Source of the DNA: Welwitschia mirabilis
Lineage: Eukaryota; Gnetophyta; Gnetopsida; Welwitschiales
Length of the DNA stretch: 64,000 nucleotides
Direction of reading: 5' to 3'
Assembly: GCA_051453625.1 (NCBI GenBank)
Contig: JBOZIK010000001.1
Coordinates: 248,542,688-248,606,687 of the forward strand
Of the stretch, positions 61,260 through 64,000 are shown one piece after another. A model generated the notes under the pieces. The model saw only the letters and a program-made list of their open reading frames with translations, ran no database searches and was not told where the DNA came from. The stretch's first letter is position 1. Each line of letters starts with the position of its first letter. The position numbers and the translations under genes were made by a program.

Positions 61260-62330
61260 TTTAAGAACTAGAGTGAGCAACTTTATATTAAATCTAAATT
61301 TGATAAATCTGATTTGATAAAAGATCTTAGTTCATATTTTAAAAGTGTTTTATTATCTATTGAATCATCTTCTAGAATTTCTAAATACCCTCTCCAAACA
61401 AAATTTATCTATTCTTATAAAAGTAGTTCTAGGACTAATTTAAATTATTTTGAAAATCAAGTTTCAACTTCTCATTCATCATTAAATAGTAAACATGCAA
61501 GTCAAAACCCTACAACTTCCACAATATTTATAAATTCTAGTGATGTCATCTAATTAACTCTTAAAGATAAACATGGATTAAAACTCAAAGAAACTCATAA
61601 TTCTTTTGGTCTTCCTATTGGGGATGACATAGAAATCAAAAACATTAATGTGTGTCACTCTTTCTATGGAGAAATTCATGAGGATCCTTACAAACACATC
61701 ACTACCATAGAATAATTCATGCTCACATGTAATGAAAAAAAGTCCATAATGGATATAAATTACATGATAGTATTTCCTTACACATTAAACAAAAAAGCTA
61801 AAAATTTGTTTAAGACTTAATCCCCTAAAAGTCTAAAAGCTTATAAGGATACCAAAGAAAACTTCTTCAAATGATTCCTTAGTGAAAATACCCTGAGGCA
61901 GTGACATTGTGAGGTAATCAATTTTCAATAAAAAGACAATGAGCATTATGCTTCATCTTGGAAAGGATTCCTAATTCTAATTTTATCTAATGCTATAGAT
62001 GAATTCAAGTAAGAAGAACTAATCTACCATTTCTATAATTGCCTAACTAGTGCAACAGAACAAATGGTGGATCTTTCTTATGGAGGAAGTCTATTTTAAC
62101 ACATAATTAATAAGCATGGCAACATTCACATAACTTAGTTAAAGTTATTCAATCATGGTCTAGACCAAGAAAAAGGAAAACCCTAAATCAATCATTGAGA
62201 GAAACAAATCAAATAAAACATCAAGAGAATAAACAAAAATAAATTATTTATGAATATAAAGATAGTAGTAACAGTGATAACCCATTTATAAGGAAAATGG
62301 TGAAAGCAATCAAAGAGTAAAATTAGCCAA
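61260..62330 (+). pseudogene. gag region of the Athila-type element at the right edge
   Basis: An open frame (61,314-61,553) with Ser-rich sequence is followed by SFYGEIHEDPYKHITTIE, matching FxGxxxEDPxxHLxxF of plant gypsy gag. Then come FPYTLNKKAKNLFK (FPFSLxxxAKxWL), KENFFK, ELIYHFYNCLTSATEQMVDL and SYGGSLF (FYxGLxxxxxxMIDxAxGG). Stops fall at Trp and Gln positions. Better preserved than the gag at 36.5 kb. Confidence 0.75.
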
Positions 62331-63200
62331 AGCCTACACCACATCTACTCCTACTTGTGAGTTATGTGAATAAACCCACTTAGTCACTAAATATTCATTT
62401 TTACCAATAATAAAGAAAGTAGTGAGGGAAGAAGTATACTATGAAAATCAAAAAGACCCTAATCACTACAAAGGATCTTATCATAATGAAAAGAAATCTT
62501 GTCATCAACTAGATCCTTCCTTCAAACGTATGTGTAAATCCTCCTTCAAATAACCATATAACCTAATATATGAATAATACAATTAAACTAAGAAGAATCC
62601 AATTAAGAAAGCCATGATATGAAAAAGAAACATTCATGAACAGACTCATAAGAGCATTGAGAAAACCCAGAAAGTCATATAAGATTTTATCTAGACTTAT
62701 GCGAGAAATCATGTTAGCAAAACAAAGACCATAAGACGCTTTAGCTTCTAACACTTTGCCTAATCCAAATGATGTTAAGAAATATTAGATGGTGGTTACC
62801 GGAAGAGGCACTACTACTACATCTAAAAAGCCACATAAACAGATTATATTAAATAAAATAAGGATGTAGATGTATAAATTCTTAATGATAGACACTTTTC
62901 TTCTACTTATACTCTAATGAATAAAGATGAATCATCAAAGCAAGAAAGAAAACATCTTATTTCTTAGTTAGATAGACTTAACTCTAGTCCAACATATGAT
63001 GAATATATCAAAACCATCATGAAAGATGTTAGCATCACACTACCATTTTAGCACATACTTCAAGATAACCCAAAATATGTTAAAATGTGAAAAGATCTTT
63101 GTAGGAGGAAGCAAATCCGAACATTATCAATTAGAGTTTTTTTATCTCAATCTATGACCAACCTGGTATTACAAAAGTATCCAAAATTTAAATATCTAGG
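62330..63200 (+). other. gag C-terminal / gag-protease spacer
   Basis: Frames are broken but near 62,990-63,060 it reads YDEYIKTIMKDVSITLPF, the usual FxxxxKxLxINIPF segment shortly before the protease. The minus-strand frame at 62,563-62,754 is not supported. Confidence 0.4.
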
Positions 63201-63214
63201 AGTAGCAATTATTA

Positions 63215-63576
63215 ATATGATATTATAAGGTAACAAAAGCTTTAAGAAGGCTCTTATAGACATAGGTACAAGTGTGAATATCATGCCTCTACATGTTTAC
63301 AAAATGTTTAAATTAGAAAAGTGAATTAAACCAACAAATATTATCTTGGAAATGGTTGATTCAATATTGAAAAAGTCCATCAGAATCATCAAATATTTGG
63401 TTATTCAAATAGAGAAAGCCTATTACCCCATAGATGTAATAATTATTAAAATTAATCACAATGATAGGTATCCCTTATTTTTAGGTAGAGATTTTTGTGC
63501 TTCTACTCATTACATCATAGACACTAGAATAGGAATCATAGAACTTTACATAGGTAGTAAAAAGATTCAATTTTAG
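63215..63576 (+). pseudogene. Aspartic protease of the right-edge Athila-type element
   Basis: Reads NKSFKKALIDIGTSVNIMPL followed by HVYKMFKLEK (active site, DIGTS form of DLGAS). After one TGA (63,322) it gives a 76-codon open frame (63,346-63,576): ILKKSIRIIKYLVIQIEKAY, then RYPLFLGRDFCASTHYIID (the GRPFLAT block) and IGIIELYIGSKKIQF, ending TAG. Confidence 0.8.
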
Positions 63577-64000
63577 ATCTTCAACATAGTAGAAAAAGAT
63601 ATAAGAGATCCAAATGATGAGCTTAGTAAGGATGTTAGATCAACTATGCTTGTAGCACATCATTTACCTAAGTTGAAGGCCTTCACTCATGAACAACCAA
63701 CTCTTTTTGATGATATGGAGGAATTCTTAACAATCTTGAGTAATCATAATTTCATCAACCCTTGTGAATTTGCGAGTACTATGGAACCCCTGATGAAAGA
63801 AATATTTGACAACATTACAAGCCAAGACATAGAGAAAGTAAAAGCTATGAAGTTAACCTTTGATAAGAATAGTTATGTCACCCTTCATAAACATGAAGGA
63901 GCAAACTTTAAAATGAATTTAAAAGAGTTTAAAAAGGGACTAAGGTATATTTCTATCAATGATAATCCTAAAAATTCATTGATCATTAGTAGTTGCCTCT
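63577..64000 (+). pseudogene. Open polyprotein frame after the protease, runs off the window
   Basis: In the same frame as the protease, more than 140 codons without a stop: DIRDPNDELSKDVRSTMLVA, LKAFTHEQPTLFDDMEEFLT, FINPCEFASTMEPLMKEIFD, YISINDNPKNSLIISSCL. No RT motif yet; it should follow beyond the window. I do not recognise this linker domain. Open length in such AT-rich DNA indicates a younger element. Confidence 0.6.

Overview
This is a very AT-rich plant nuclear window with one recognisable gene, a glutamate receptor-like (GLR) channel gene on the minus strand at about 2.5-6.2 kb. Nearly all the rest is old transposable-element sequence. Organism: plant introns, a plant-type GLR, and Ty3/gypsy elements primed by tRNA-Asp all point to a seed plant. 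Outside the GLR island, CG dinucleotides are scarce, and the in-frame stops of dead elements tend to fall where Gln, Trp or Arg codons are expected. That pattern suggests heavy, long-term deamination of methylated cytosine. A gymnosperm with an unusually AT-rich genome (for example a Welwitschia-like species) fits, but this is inference, not proof.

Layout: 0-1.2 kb holds a tRNA-like patch and Copia integrase debris (minus). 2.54-6.20 kb is the GLR gene in six exons; it has two in-frame TAA codons, and a repeat array sits against the first exon. 6.6-17 kb holds a microsatellite, a CACTA-like element rich in accatg motifs, a LINE-like remnant and an LTR-like region. 17.1-23.8 kb holds two decayed minus-strand reading frames of unknown protein, split by a plus-strand retroelement leader (tRNA-Asp primer site at 20.18 kb) and a large assembly gap.

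24.9-26.1 kb is a minus-strand LTR whose family also flanks the element at 51.5-59.4 kb. 26.2-31.7 kb holds LTR-like sequence, minisatellites and two tandem 1.8-kb LTR-like units. 33.7-43.96 kb is a complete but dead Athila/Tat-type Ty3/gypsy element (LTR, primer site, gag, protease, RT, RNase H, integrase, LTR). It is inserted into a minus-strand gypsy element whose RT (44.0-44.6 kb) and RNase H region (33.3-33.7 kb) now lie on either side of it. 45.0-47.6 kb is a further minus-strand gypsy remnant.

48.8-51.1 kb is a short minus-strand element with Copia-type primer sites. 51.5-59.4 kb is an LTR element carrying unknown asparagine-rich and other reading frames. Its 3' LTR is broken at 59.39 kb by the youngest-looking element, an Athila-type gag-protease element that runs off the window end.

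The history read from the nesting is repeated insertion of gypsy elements into one another around a small GC- and CpG-rich gene island. Several 100-N gaps have near-identical flanks and look like unmerged contig ends.
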